A DNA stretch of 64,000 nt from Symbiodinium natans (lineage: Eukaryota > Sar > Dinophyceae > Suessiales > Symbiodiniaceae): positions 79,042-143,041 of the forward strand of contig CAJNDS010000100.1 in the NCBI GenBank assembly GCA_905221605.1, in the 5' to 3' direction. Of the stretch, positions 63,711 through 64,000 are shown piece by piece. The notes under the pieces were generated by a model. It made no database searches, was not told where the DNA came from, and worked only from the letters and a program-made list of their open reading frames with translations. Positions within the stretch are counted from its first letter, which is position 1. Each line of letters starts with the position of its first letter. The position numbers and the translations under genes are program-made.

Positions 63711-64000
63711 GTTAAAAGGCCCCCCCCTCTCCCCCCCCCCCCTGTATAAAAACCCCCAAATGGCTTTTGGTATTACGGGGGGGTTCGTATCGTTTGTCCG
63801 AAAAGCCAGCCCGTCCTAACAGACAGCTCACAGACAGCTAAGTGCCGCGAAATGACTGGGAGGGAAGGGAGGGCTGGGGGGGGGGCGAGGGCCCGGGGGC
63901 TTACAGGGCGAGGAACGGAGCCAATTATGCTCGTGATGCCTCTGTCGGAGGAGGCTTGTGAGGGTTTTTTCCGGCTCAAGGAGCTTGTCTTGTGCGCGCG
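63711..64000. other. gene-free end of window
   Basis: Short C and G runs (about 63719-63741, 63780, 63876-63886) and unique sequence. Nothing recognised. Confidence 0.5.

Overview
The window looks like nuclear DNA of a dinoflagellate, most likely a Symbiodiniaceae-type alga. Three things support this. Short arrays of the TTTAGGG heptamer, in both orientations, are scattered through the whole 64 kb. A seven-exon gene on the minus strand can be spliced only if five of its six introns use GC instead of GT at the donor, and five of six acceptors are AG followed by G, a known dinoflagellate habit. A ubiquitin-like plus SUKH protein of a kind I associate with these algae is also present. The DNA is gene-poor and full of microsatellites, homopolymers and minisatellites, with one 100-base assembly gap (46401-46500).

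Layout: 1-13.8 kb is gene-free DNA with telomere-like and simple repeats. 13.8-28.2 kb holds sparse minus-strand gene pieces: an EF-hand-like exon, a frameshifted unknown frame (18.6-18.9 kb), a ubiquitin-like/SUKH gene (19.7-21.0 kb), a TylF-like methyltransferase (23.8-25.5 kb) and two unidentified exon-like frames (27.85-28.17 kb). 28,954-41,351 is a complete, apparently recent Ty1/copia LTR retrotransposon on the minus strand. It has identical 143-bp LTRs, a TATCC target duplication, a primer site, a purine tract, an intact gag-protease frame and an intact 2875-codon pol frame. 41.4-51.3 kb is repeat-rich: (AGT)n, AT microsatellites, a C-rich minisatellite, the gap, and a 2.28-kb tandem duplication built from ~190-bp units that each contain a long near-palindrome. 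51.3-64 kb is mostly gene-free, with telomere-variant arrays, an ankyrin-repeat pseudogene (56.9-57.7 kb), a decayed RNase H fragment (61.4 kb), a ~600-bp pyrimidine tract and a diverged GC-rich repeat family.

The retrotransposon is the outstanding object. After a normal integrase, reverse transcriptase and RNase H, its pol frame runs on for about 1500 more codons. These carry a 2-oxoglutarate/Fe(II) oxygenase-like domain, an SGNH-hydrolase-like domain, a Tpt1/KptA RNA 2'-phosphotransferase-like domain, a zinc ribbon and a conserved-looking C-terminal region, all uninterrupted. The same element contains about a dozen 14-nt hairpins in its sense RNA, mostly with GNRA tetraloops. They lie in all three reading frames and mainly in the linkers between domains. 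They look like an RNA-level or ultra-short-element feature, not a protein motif.

Limits: I worked by eye. Domain calls rest on motif recognition. Exon joins rest on splice logic plus family motifs. No database or folding program was run.
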